Below are positions 1 to 6,597 of a DNA stretch of 12,289 nucleotides, piece after piece. A program made the translations under genes and the position numbers. The DNA lies in assembly GCA_041627475.1 (NCBI GenBank), contig JBFKQZ010000073.1:1-12289 (forward strand). The letters are read 5' to 3'. Positions within the stretch are counted from its first letter, which is position 1. Each line of letters begins with the position of its first letter. The DNA is from JBFGFG01 sp041627475. Lineage in GTDB: Bacteria; Actinomycetota; Nitriliruptoria; Nitriliruptorales; Nitriliruptoraceae. The notes beneath the pieces are model-generated. The model ran no database searches. It was given only the letters and a program-made list of their open reading frames with translations, and had not been told where the DNA came from.

Positions 1-127
1 GCCCGTCGTTCTCCAGGAACCTTCGGCGGCGTCCCTCACGACAACCTCAAGGCGGCCCGTCCGTGTGCTCACGTCGTCGCCATCGGTCCGGCGCTGCTTC
101 CCTGCGGCCGACGACGAGGAGGGCCAC

Positions 128-1441
128 GTGCACGTGACGGTCATCGGGGCCGGTGCCGCGGGCTGCTTCGCCGCCCTCGCGGCTCGTGGCGCCCTGCAGG
201 CGGACGGCGCCGTCCGACCTGTGCCGGCCGGTGCGCCGCACGTCGTGCTGCGCGACGGTCAGGCCGCGCCGGGACGCAAGATCCTCATCAGTGGCGGTGG
301 CCGCTGCAACGTCACGAACGCGACAGTGACGCCGGACGACTTCGTGACGGCGTCACCGCGGGCCCTGCGCACCCAGCTGCTCGAGTTCCCCCCGGCCGCA
401 GTGCAGCGGTTCTTCACCGATGCCGGCGTCCCACTGACCGAGGAGCCGATGGGCAAGCTCTTCCCCAACGGCGACCGTCGGGCCCGGGACGTCCTCGCCG
501 CGCTGCACCGGCGGCTGGACGAGGCCGGGGTCGAGCAGCGGTTCGGGACGCCGGTCACCGCCGTCGCGCGCGACGGCGGGCACTGGCGGGTCGACGGCGA
601 GCCGACCGACCGGGTCGTGGTCGCAACCGGCGGCCGGTCGGTGCCGGCGACCGGGTCCACCGGTTTCGGGCTGGACCTCGCGGTCCGGCTGGGCCACGAG
701 CTCGTGGAGCCCGTCCCCGCGCTGGCCGCACTGCTCGGTGACGGCGGCGAGGACCTCGCCGGCGTCCAGGTGCCGGCCGTGCTGACCGCGGCACGACCGG
801 ACGGGACGGTGCTGCGACGCAGCGCCGGGAGCCTCCTGTTCACGCACAAGGGGGTCACGGGCCCGGCGGCGCTCGACGTCGCCGAGGTGCTCGAGCGCCA
901 CGACGACGCGGTCGTGACCGCCGACGTCTGGTCCCTGCTCGACCCGTCGGGACCGATGGGGCCGTGGCTCGACGCCCCCAAGCTGCCCGGGGCCTGCCTC
1001 CCCGACCCGCCCGCCCCGGCCGACGTCGGAGCCGTGGACGAGCAGCTCCAACACCTCGTCGAGGCCGCGAACCCGGGCACGACCCTCGCGACCCTGCTCG
1101 CGCGACGTCTGCCGCGGGCCCTGGGGGACGCCATCGCCGGCGAGCACGCCGGCACCGACGTCGCGCGACTCCCCCGCGAGGCCCGACGGCGCACCGCGCA
1201 CCGGCTGGCGTCGCTCGAGCTGGGGGTGACCGCCACGGCGGGCTACGCCAAGGCCGAGGTCACCGCCGGCGGCGTGCGGCTGGACGACCTCGACCGCCGG
1301 ACGCTCGAGAGCCGCGTCGCGCCCGGCACCCACTGGTGCGGCGAGGTCTGCGACGTGACGGGCCGGCTCGGCGGCTTCAACTTCCAGTGGGCCTGGACCA
1401 GCGGCTTCCTCGCCGGGCGCGGGGCGGCTCAGCGCTCGTAG
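128..1441 (+). CDS. HI0933/YhiN-family FAD-dependent flavoprotein (BaiN-like)
   Basis: Predicted cytosolic flavoprotein of 437 residues. The N-terminus is a dinucleotide-binding fold (VTVIGAGAAG, residues 4-13). The family signature GRKILISGGGRCNVTN lies at about 49-64, followed by PMGKLFPNGDRRA, an ATGGRSVPATGSTG segment, an FTHKGVTGPAALD segment, and the C-terminal FAD-contacting GEVCDVTGRLGGFNFQWAWTSG. Together these are diagnostic of the HI0933-like family (E. coli YhiN, clostridial BaiN). Its physiological substrate in actinomycetes is unknown; BaiN acts on bile acid intermediates, which should not be transferred to this protein. I chose GTG128 because an AGGAGG lies 5 bases upstream; GTG134 is 11 bases from the same site, and the frame is open leftward to a GTG at 65 that lacks a ribosome site. 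The 3' end overlaps the convergent lipoprotein gene by 13 bases. The 127 bases to the left show no clear gene. Confidence 0.93.
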   Translation: MHVTVIGAGAAGCFAALAARGALQADGAVRPVPAGAPHVVLRDGQAAPGRKILISGGGRCNVTNATVTPDDFVTASPRALRTQLLEFPPAAVQRFFTDAGVPLTEEPMGKLFPNGDRRARDVLAALHRRLDEAGVEQRFGTPVTAVARDGGHWRVDGEPTDRVVVATGGRSVPATGSTGFGLDLAVRLGHELVEPVPALAALLGDGGEDLAGVQVPAVLTAARPDGTVLRRSAGSLLFTHKGVTGPAALDVAEVLERHDDAVVTADVWSLLDPSGPMGPWLDAPKLPGACLPDPPAPADVGAVDEQLQHLVEAANPGTTLATLLARRLPRALGDAIAGEHAGTDVARLPREARRRTAHRLASLELGVTATAGYAKAEVTAGGVRLDDLDRRTLESRVAPGTHWCGEVCDVTGRLGGFNFQWAWTSGFLAGRGAAQRS

Positions 1442-2118
1442 ACCACCGGCCACTCGCTCGGCGGGACGAACTCGCCGTCGTCGTCGCACTGCTGCTCACG
1501 GGCGACCTCGAGGCGCAGCGACGTCCCGTCGAAGGTCCAGCGCTGCAGCAGCCCGCAGTCGCCGAGCCCCCGGTACTTCACGTCGTTGACGACCCTGACC
1601 CCGTCCGGCGAACCGTCGACGAAGCCGACCACCTCGGCGGTCTCGACGACGTCGCCGCCCTGCCACTGCTCGACCGGCAGCTCGGCCAGCACCAGCCCGT
1701 CCCAGGTCCGCAGCTCGCCGCTCGGCTGGTAGGCGCCGAGGAAGCAGACGACGTGCACGAGCATCTGGTCGTCGACGGTGGCGACGACGCGGTGGGCGTC
1801 GCGCACGAAGTCCTCGTCGCAGCCGTCCCGCTCGGCAGCGCGGGCGCGGGCCGCCGCGAGCGCGGCCTCCTCGGTGAAGTCTGGCGTCGGCTCGGGCGAC
1901 GACGACGGCGAGGCCTCGGGCGTCGGGCTCGGGTCCTGCGACGCCTCGGGTTCCGCCTCGGGCTCCTCGGACGGCGACGGGGAGGGGCTCGGCGACGGGG
2001 AGGCGAGCGGGGACGCCACCGCGGTGGCGGGCGCGGCCGTGGGCTCCTCCCCCGCGCTCGTGCACGCGGCCAGCGCGACGAGCAGGCAGCAGAGGGCGGG
2101 CAGGGTGCGGTGCGTCAT
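1429..2118 (-). CDS. DUF1176-like secreted lipoprotein
   Basis: A 229-residue protein with a short lipoprotein signal: a hydrophobic stretch ends in lipobox LAAC with Cys19 as the predicted lipidation site, so it should be anchored on the outer face of the membrane. Residues about 36-80 are a Ser/Pro/Glu/Ala low-complexity linker. The globular part begins near residue 81 and resembles DUF1176 proteins: a CDEDF start, a VVCFLGAYQ strand, and the C-terminal GLGDCG...W.FDG..LRL...QQC pattern. Four cysteines in the domain could form disulfides. The function of DUF1176 is unknown to me. The ATG overlaps the stop of the upstream MaoC gene as ATGA, which suggests translational coupling, although the two products have no evident shared role. 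The stop lies inside the end of the convergent flavoprotein gene, so there is no room for a separate terminator. Lipoprotein call firm; DUF assignment by pattern memory. Confidence 0.88.
   Translation of the reverse strand: MTHRTLPALCCLLVALAACTSAGEEPTAAPATAVASPLASPSPSPSPSPSEEPEAEPEASQDPSPTPEASPSSSPEPTPDFTEEAALAAARARAAERDGCDEDFVRDAHRVVATVDDQMLVHVVCFLGAYQPSGELRTWDGLVLAELPVEQWQGGDVVETAEVVGFVDGSPDGVRVVNDVKYRGLGDCGLLQRWTFDGTSLRLEVAREQQCDDDGEFVPPSEWPVVYER
1879..2013 (-). repeat. Ser/Pro/Glu low-complexity coding segment of the lipoprotein
   Basis: This stretch encodes residues about 36-80 of the lipoprotein, including a (Ser-Pro)n run followed by Glu-Pro-Glu-Ala and Ser-Pro-rich repeats. It is an imperfect short-period coding repeat, presumably an extended spacer that holds the folded domain away from the membrane through the peptidoglycan. 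Length variation between strains would be expected. Confidence 0.7.
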
Positions 2119-2573
2119 GCGGGGAAGACCTGGTTGATGGACTCGACGACGGCGGCCGGGCGGTCGCTGCCCTCGAGCTCGATGGTGACGGTGAAGAAGT
2201 TGCGCACGGCCTCGCCACGACGCTCACGGCCGGTGATGACGGCGTGGGCGCGCACCCGACTGTCGACGGGCACGGGCGCCACGAAGCGGACCTTGTCGGA
2301 GCCGACGTTGACGATCATCCCCGCCGACTCGATCGCGTAGAGCTCGCTGACGAGTCGCGGGACGAGCGAGAGCGTCAGGAACCCGTGTGCGATCGTCGAC
2401 CCGAAGGGACCGTCCGCGGCGCGTTCCGGGTCGACGTGGATCCACTGGTGGTCCCCCGTCGCCTCGGCGAACAGGTCGATCATGCGCTGGTCGACCGTGC
2501 ACCACGCGCTGTGGCCGAGGTCGACCTCGCCCTCCAGCGACGCCAGCTCCTCGACGTCCGCGAACACCCGCAC
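2115..2573 (-). CDS. MaoC family dehydratase, (R)-enoyl-CoA hydratase-like
   Basis: A 152-residue single hot-dog domain protein. The hydratase signature is clear: ATGDHQWIHVDPERA, with Asp41 and His46 as the expected catalytic pair, then FGSTIAHGFLTLSL, which forms the acyl-CoA tunnel side. These proteins hydrate trans-2-enoyl-CoA to (R)-3-hydroxyacyl-CoA, and the actinobacterial group that starts MRVF has an unresolved physiological substrate. Length and domain boundaries match single-domain MaoC proteins, which usually act as dimers. The start is GTG2573: an AGGAGG at 2579-2584 sits 5 bases upstream on the minus strand, and the MRVF beginning is typical. Another in-frame GTG two codons downstream is less well placed. 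The stop overlaps the start of the lipoprotein gene by ATGA. It diverges from the lipoprotein gene at 2687, with 113 bases between the two starts. Confidence 0.92.
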   Translation of the reverse strand: MRVFADVEELASLEGEVDLGHSAWCTVDQRMIDLFAEATGDHQWIHVDPERAADGPFGSTIAHGFLTLSLVPRLVSELYAIESAGMIVNVGSDKVRFVAPVPVDSRVRAHAVITGRERRGEAVRNFFTVTIELEGSDRPAAVVESINQVFPA

Positions 2574-2686
2574 CGCTGCCTCCTGCCATCGGGGGCGGCC
2601 GAGCGAACCACGTCGGCCGCACGGACGTTGCAGGCGTCACCGTCGCCCCCGACGCTGGTGGTCAGCCTCCCACCCCGGACCGTCCC

Positions 2687-3226
2687 GTGTCCCCCCGACT
2701 GCTCCCGCTCGTGCTCGTGGCCGCCCTCGCGGCCTGCACCGACGCGCCGACTGCGACGCTCGACGACCCGCGGGCGGTCACCACGCCGGCACCGGAGGTC
2801 GCACCGGCCCCCGAGGACGAGCCGGCGGCGCCGGCCCCGCCGTCGGTCGACGCCTGCGACGACGAGCGGCGTGCGACGCTCGTGGCCGCCGTCGACGGCC
2901 AGCTCGCGGCGATCGCGGCGCAGGACTGGTCCACCGCCCTGACCTACGCGACGGACGGCTTCCGGGCGGGGATCGACGTCGGCCGGTTCGAGCAGATCAT
3001 CACCGAGGGCTTCCCGGTCGTCGCCGACAACCGCGCCCGCGACATCGGCCGGTGCCGCACCCGCGGCGACGAGGCCACGCTCGAGGTCACCGTCGAGGAC
3101 CGGGACGGCACCCAGCAGCTGCTGCTCTACCTCTTCGAACGGGGCCCGGACGGCTGGGGCATCGGCGGCGCCGCACCGGCCACGCCCGGCCGTCCTGCAC
3201 CCGAGGAGCCCGGGTTCACCGTCTGA
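2687..3226 (+). CDS. DUF4864-like lipoprotein
   Basis: A 179-residue predicted lipoprotein. From GTG2687 it begins VSPRLLPLVLVAALAAC, a compact signal with lipobox LAAC and Cys17 as the modified residue. After an Ala/Pro/Glu-rich spacer (about 18-48), the domain has the pattern of DUF4864 / NTF2-like secreted domains: AIAAQDWSTALTYATDGFRAG, F.QIITEGFPVVADN, then strands ending in LYLFERGPDGWGIGGA. Its function is unknown. The start is inferred from the signal peptide; no convincing Shine-Dalgarno precedes it, and upstream in-frame starts would put a long polar sequence ahead of the signal, so they are unlikely. It is followed after 35 bases by the cyclodeaminase-family gene in the same direction. 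Two Pro-rich lipoproteins with different domains thus flank the MaoC gene. Confidence 0.85.
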   Translation: MSPRLLPLVLVAALAACTDAPTATLDDPRAVTTPAPEVAPAPEDEPAAPAPPSVDACDDERRATLVAAVDGQLAAIAAQDWSTALTYATDGFRAGIDVGRFEQIITEGFPVVADNRARDIGRCRTRGDEATLEVTVEDRDGTQQLLLYLFERGPDGWGIGGAAPATPGRPAPEEPGFTV

Positions 3227-3232
3227 CGCGCC

Positions 3233-3238
3233 TACGGT
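3233..3238 (+). promoter_or_regulatory. Possible -10 box (TACGGT) for the cyclodeaminase-family gene
   Basis: TACGGT fits the actinobacterial TANNNT -10 pattern and lies in the 35-base gap between the lipoprotein stop and ATG3262. It would place a start of transcription near 3245, just ahead of the ribosome site. I see no good -35 at 16-18 bases, so this is only suggestive. Confidence 0.3.
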
Positions 3239-3261
3239 CCCGACCGGACCGGAGGACCGTG

Positions 3262-4212
3262 ATGGAGCTGTTCGACGCCGAGGCCGTGCGGGCCCGCCTG
3301 CCGATGGACGTCGCGATCGACGCGATGCGCGAGGCCTTCACCGCACTCGCCGCGGGCGAGGTCACGGCGCCGCCCCGCGGCTTCCACGCGATCGACGCCC
3401 TCGGCACCGACGGGATGCTGGCGACGATGCCCGCCCATGTCGCCGGCGCGACCGATGTGCTGGCCACGAAGGTGGTCAGCATCGTCCCCGACAACGCGAC
3501 GCGCGACCTGCCCTCGATCCACGGCCTGCTCGTCGCGTTCGACGGCACGACCGGCGAGCCGCTCGGCGCCGTCGACGGCACGGTCGTGACCGCGATCCGG
3601 ACAGCCGCCGTGAGCGGCCTGGCGACGGACCTCCTCGCACCCGCCGACGCCACGACACTCGCGGTCCTGGGCACCGGCGTCCAGGGGCGCGAGCACGTCG
3701 CGGCCGTTCGCGCGGTGCGGCCGATCGAGCGGGTGCACCTGTGGAACCGGACGACCGCACGCGCGGAGGCGCTGGCAACCGACCTGCGCGCCGCGGGCCT
3801 CGAGGTCGTCGTCGCGGCGACGCCGGCCGAAGCCGCCGCCGGGAGCGAGGTCGTCTGCGCGTGCACCGCCGCCACGGCCCCGCTCCTCGAGGCCGCAGAC
3901 GTCGCCCCCGGCACGCACGTCAACGCGGTGGGGGCCTTCACGCCGACGATGCGCGAGCTGGGCGCGGACCTGCTGGCCGGGTCGTGGCTGGCGGTGGACA
4001 CGCGCGCCGGCGCATGGGAGGAGGCCGGTGACGTGCTGCTCGCGATCGAGGACGGGGCGATCGACCGCGACCACGTCCGGGCGGAGCTGGCCGAGCTCGT
4101 GACCGGCGCCGTCGCGCGACCGGCCCCCGGCACGACGACGGTGTTCAAGTCCGTCGGCCACGCCGTCGAGGACGCCGTCACCGCCGCCCGGCTCCTGCGC
4201 TCCGGGGACTGA
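3262..4212 (+). CDS. Ornithine cyclodeaminase/mu-crystallin family NAD(P)-dependent reductase
   Basis: A 316-residue cytosolic protein of the OCD/mu-crystallin family. Visible family features are Arg39 (TAPPRGFH), Lys70 (ATKVVSIVPDN), Arg113 (VVTAIRTAAVSG), the Rossmann glycine motif VLGTGVQGREH at about 135-145, and the NAVGAFTPTMRELG segment at about 221-234. Arg39, Lys70 and Arg113 correspond to substrate carboxylate and catalytic positions of ornithine cyclodeaminase. The Asp of true cyclodeaminases, expected in the GAFTPTMREL region (bacterial OCD has a GGDCPG-type motif), is absent. That segment is closer to mu-crystallin and cyclic ketimine reductases, so a ketimine/pyrroline-2-carboxylate reductase or an amino acid dehydrogenase is at least as likely as ornithine cyclodeamination. 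ATG3262 is preceded by GGAGG with 6 bases of spacing; the adjacent GTG3259 is too close. It ends 6 bases from the convergent SIR2 gene. Confidence 0.92.
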   Translation: MELFDAEAVRARLPMDVAIDAMREAFTALAAGEVTAPPRGFHAIDALGTDGMLATMPAHVAGATDVLATKVVSIVPDNATRDLPSIHGLLVAFDGTTGEPLGAVDGTVVTAIRTAAVSGLATDLLAPADATTLAVLGTGVQGREHVAAVRAVRPIERVHLWNRTTARAEALATDLRAAGLEVVVAATPAEAAAGSEVVCACTAATAPLLEAADVAPGTHVNAVGAFTPTMRELGADLLAGSWLAVDTRAGAWEEAGDVLLAIEDGAIDRDHVRAELAELVTGAVARPAPGTTTVFKSVGHAVEDAVTAARLLRSGD

Positions 4213-4218
4213 CCGCCG

Positions 4219-4983
4219 TCAGACGTCCGGACCGAGCACCGCCTCCACGGCGGGCGGGAGCACGTCAGCGATCTGCTCGTGGAGCACGAGCGTCGCGAGA
4301 CGGTCCAGCGGCGTCGGCTCGGCGTTGAGCACGACCAGCCGCGCCCCCGTCTCGAAGGCGTGCTGGGGCAGACCGGCCGCCGGCTGGACCGTCAGCGACG
4401 AACCGATGGCCAGGTAGAGGTCGCTGCTGCGCGCCGCGTCGGCCGCCGCCTGCAGCGCGGCCTGCGGCAACGACTGCCCGAACATGACCGTCGCGGCCTT
4501 GGTGATCGCGCCGCACTCGGGGCACTGCGGGTCCTCGTCGCCCTGCTGGACGACCCGGTCGACGGCCCAGTCCATGCCGGCGCGCCAGTCGCAGGCCGTG
4601 CACTCGACCTCGCGCATCGTCCCGTGCAGCTCCTGGACGACGTCACGGGGCGTGCCTGCGGCGACGTGCAGCCCGTCGGTGTTCTGCGTCGCCAGCCCCA
4701 CGAGCCGCCCCGCGGTGGCCAGCCGGGCCAGCGCACGGTGGGACCGGTTCGGCTCCGCGCGCAGGGCGGGGTTGTGCACGCGCCACAGCCACGACCGCCG
4801 GCGCACGTCGGCGTCGTCGCGGTACGTCGGCCAGTGGGTCAGGCGCTCGGCGGTCGGGTCGACCGTCCACAACCCCTCGGGACCGCGGAAGTCGGGGATG
4901 CCGGAGTCGGTCGAGATCCCGGCCCCCGTGAGCACGGCGACCCGGTCGGCGGCGGCGAGGAGGGCGGCGAGATCGTCAGGCAT
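4219..4983 (-). CDS. SIR2-family NAD-dependent protein deacylase
   Basis: A 254-residue sirtuin. Motifs in order: TGAGISTDSGIPDFRG (about 19-34), TQNTDGLH (99-106), ELHGTM with catalytic His120, a four-cysteine zinc module (Cys128, Cys131, Cys154, Cys157), VMFGQSLP (166-173), and GSSLTVQPAAGLP, which is part of the NAD pocket. The enzyme removes acyl groups from lysine using NAD, giving nicotinamide and O-acyl-ADP-ribose. Where desuccinylase-type sirtuins carry a Tyr-x-x-Arg pair, this protein reads WLWR (65-68), and FGQ replaces the common FGE; acyl preference therefore cannot be read off. The start at ATG4983 is chosen because it puts the Rossmann motif at the usual distance from the N-terminus and overlaps the upstream gene stop by 8 bases. 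It is the last gene of a dus / membrane protein / sirtuin run. Confidence 0.93.
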   Translation of the reverse strand: MPDDLAALLAAADRVAVLTGAGISTDSGIPDFRGPEGLWTVDPTAERLTHWPTYRDDADVRRRSWLWRVHNPALRAEPNRSHRALARLATAGRLVGLATQNTDGLHVAAGTPRDVVQELHGTMREVECTACDWRAGMDWAVDRVVQQGDEDPQCPECGAITKAATVMFGQSLPQAALQAAADAARSSDLYLAIGSSLTVQPAAGLPQHAFETGARLVVLNAEPTPLDRLATLVLHEQIADVLPPAVEAVLGPDV

Positions 4984-5362
4984 CGTCACCCGCGAGGGCC
5001 AGCACGGCCACGCCCGTCGCCGCGGCGGCACCGGCGACCATGGCCGAGACCTTCGCGTCCGGCACCTCGTCGCCGGCGGCCAGCGTCGACACGACGTCCA
5101 CGAGGTCGACCAGCACGCCGAGCCCGGTCAGGACCCTGAAGCCGGTGCCGGTCGTCCCCGTGGCGCGCATCGTGCCGAGGGTCGCGGCACCCAGCGCGAC
5201 GTCACGGACACCGAGGCCACGGACGGCGATCGCGGCGTCGCTGCCACCGGCGACACGGCCGATCCACCTCCCCCCGACGGGGCCGGGCGCGGCGACCATG
5301 CCGAGCCCGAGGGCGATGCGTCCGGAGGCGAGCGTGCTGGCGAGTGCTGTGGCTGTGTCCAT
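4976..5362 (-). CDS. Small hydrophobic membrane protein, unknown function
   Basis: A 128-residue Ala/Gly/Leu-rich protein with about four hydrophobic stretches: an N-terminal one ending at MVAAPGPVGG, a central AAIAVRGLGVRDVALGAATLG, then VLTGLGVLVDLVDVVSTLAA, and a C-terminal SAMVAGAAAATGVAVLALAG. The SGRIALGLGM...RGLGVRDVALGA pattern recurs in uncharacterised actinobacterial membrane proteins; I know of no function. ATG5362 is preferred over GTG5368, because a TAGGTT box ends 7 bases before the ATG, which would give a leaderless transcript, and neither start has a good ribosome site. It begins 16 bases after the dus stop and its 3' end overlaps the sirtuin start by 8 bases, so cotranscription with both is likely. 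Confidence 0.75.
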   Translation of the reverse strand: MDTATALASTLASGRIALGLGMVAAPGPVGGRWIGRVAGGSDAAIAVRGLGVRDVALGAATLGTMRATGTTGTGFRVLTGLGVLVDLVDVVSTLAAGDEVPDAKVSAMVAGAAAATGVAVLALAGDDA

Positions 5363-5369
5363 GCGCACG

Positions 5370-5375
5370 AACCTA
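5370..5375 (-). promoter_or_regulatory. Possible -10 box (TAGGTT) giving a leaderless transcript
   Basis: Read on the minus strand, TAGGTT ends 7 bases before ATG5362, the distance at which transcription would begin at or next to the start codon. No -35 is visible. It also overlaps the region just after the dus stop, so it would be an internal promoter of the run. Confidence 0.3.
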
Positions 5376-5378
5376 GCG

Positions 5379-6509
5379 TCAGCCCCCGGAGAGGATCCCT
5401 GTCGGGTCCGCCACCCGGACGTCCTCGTCGCGATCGTCCCACCACCCGTGCGGCAGCTTCACCCGACCCGGCGACCGCTTCCCGCGCGGCGCGTGCCGCC
5501 AGGCCGACAGCACCGTCGCGTCGGGCGGGATCGCCCTGAGCACCCCCTCGACCTCGTCACGGTCGTCGACACGACCCGCCCGGTCGTGCAGGTCGCTCCC
5601 CCGCTCGACGTACCCGAGGACGTACCAGCGCAGGTGCTTGCGGTAGCGCCGGACGGTGCTCTCCGGAGCCGCGTCGTCGTGGACGAGCAGCAGGTCGAGG
5701 TGCTGCCGGGCGAGGTCGGCCGTGACGGCGAACGGGGGCGGGCCGGCGGGCTGCTCCCCGCGGAAGACGGCGGCGAGGTCGGCGAACAGCCACGGTCGAC
5801 CGAGGCAGCCGCGCCCGACCACGACGCCGTCGCAGCCCGTGCGCTCGACCATCCGCAGCGCGTCGTCGGCGAGCCACACGTCGCCGTTGCCGAGCACGGG
5901 CACCGCGCCGTCGACGAACCGGACGAGCTCGGCGATGCGGTCCCAGCGAGCGCTGTCGGCATACCCCTGCTCCACGGTCCGGGCGTGCAGCGCCACCGAG
6001 GCGACACCCTCCTCGACGGCGATCGCCGCGGTGTCGAGGTGCGTGAGGCGGTCGTCGTCGAGCCCGAGCCGCATCTTGACCGTGACGGGCACGCGACCTG
6101 CCGCGGCGGTCACCGCGGCCCGCAGCACGGCGCGCAGCAACCGACGCTTGACCGGCAGCGCGGCGCCGCCCCCGCCGCTGGTGATCTTCGGCACGGGACA
6201 CCCGAGGTTCAGGTCCACGTGGTCGACGCGGTCCTCCGCGACCAGCTGCGCCACGGCCTCGCCCAGCACGGCCGGGTCCGACCCGTACAGCTGCAGCGAC
6301 CGCGTCCCGAGGTCACGCGGCAGGTCCACGTAGGACCACGTGCGGGCGTCGCCCTCGACCAGCCCGCGTGCCGTCACCATCTCGGAGGTCAGCAGGCACG
6401 CCCCGTCGTCGAGCGACCGCACGAGCCGCCGGAACGGGACGTCGGTGATCCCGGCCATGGGTGCGAGCACGACCGGGACCGGGACCTCGACGTCCCCCAG
6501 TCGCAGCAC
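5379..6509 (-). CDS. dusB: tRNA-dihydrouridine synthase, DusB type
   Basis: A 376-residue FMN enzyme that reduces specific uridines in the tRNA D-loop to dihydrouridine using NADPH. The TIM-barrel motifs are all present: VVLAPMAGITDVPFR (about 13-27), SLQLYGSDP, HVDLNLGCPVPKI with catalytic Cys104, VPVTVKMRLG, VALHARTVEQGY, VPVLGNGDVW and VVVGRGCLGRPW; the C-terminal helical domain follows with RRYRKHLRWY. The size agrees with actinobacterial DusB proteins, which are longer than the E. coli one. GTG6509 is the start: a GGGAGGA lies 6 bases upstream and the preceding in-frame sequence is not protein-like. The open frame extends far upstream across the divergent gene, but that part is shadow. 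Assignment to the DusB rather than another Dus subgroup rests on overall resemblance. Confidence 0.93.
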   Translation of the reverse strand: MLRLGDVEVPVPVVLAPMAGITDVPFRRLVRSLDDGACLLTSEMVTARGLVEGDARTWSYVDLPRDLGTRSLQLYGSDPAVLGEAVAQLVAEDRVDHVDLNLGCPVPKITSGGGGAALPVKRRLLRAVLRAAVTAAAGRVPVTVKMRLGLDDDRLTHLDTAAIAVEEGVASVALHARTVEQGYADSARWDRIAELVRFVDGAVPVLGNGDVWLADDALRMVERTGCDGVVVGRGCLGRPWLFADLAAVFRGEQPAGPPPFAVTADLARQHLDLLLVHDDAAPESTVRRYRKHLRWYVLGYVERGSDLHDRAGRVDDRDEVEGVLRAIPPDATVLSAWRHAPRGKRSPGRVKLPHGWWDDRDEDVRVADPTGILSGG

Positions 6510-6536
6510 GCAGCGTCCTCCCGGCCGGTCCTGCGA

Positions 6537-6542
6537 GCGTAC
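6537..6542 (-). promoter_or_regulatory. Possible -10 box (TACGCT) for dusB
   Basis: On the minus strand TACGCT fits TANNNT and lies 27 bases ahead of GTG6509, leaving a leader that holds the GGGAGGA ribosome site. It sits in the 88-base gap shared with the divergent membrane molybdoprotein gene. No convincing -35 was seen. Confidence 0.28.
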
Positions 6543-6574
6543 GACCGACCCGCGCCGCACCCGCCCGTCGGTCG

Positions 6575-6580
6575 TAGGGT
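6575..6580 (+). promoter_or_regulatory. Possible -10 box (TAGGGT) for the membrane molybdoprotein
   Basis: TAGGGT fits TANNNT and lies 17 bases before ATG6598. It would start a very short leader containing the GGGGAGG ribosome site at 6587-6593. The same hexamer occurs in front of the protease gene at 11294. A -35 is not evident. Confidence 0.33.
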
Positions 6581-6597
6581 CGACGCGGGGAGGTGCC

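Noticed and set aside
1..72. Possible start of a minus-strand gene leaving the left edge (GTG39, with GAGG 5 bases ahead, or GTG72)
   Set aside because: Only 13-24 codons are visible, with no recognisable sequence, so it cannot be told apart from chance.
65..127. Upstream GTG65 start for the flavoprotein, adding 21 residues
   Set aside because: No ribosome site precedes it and the added residues are not protein-like, while AGGAGG sits 5 bases from GTG128.
2482..3261. Long plus-strand upstream extension of the cyclodeaminase-family frame
   Set aside because: It overlaps the lipoprotein gene in another frame and is Arg/Pro-rich shadow; GGAGG at 3251-3255 fixes ATG3262.
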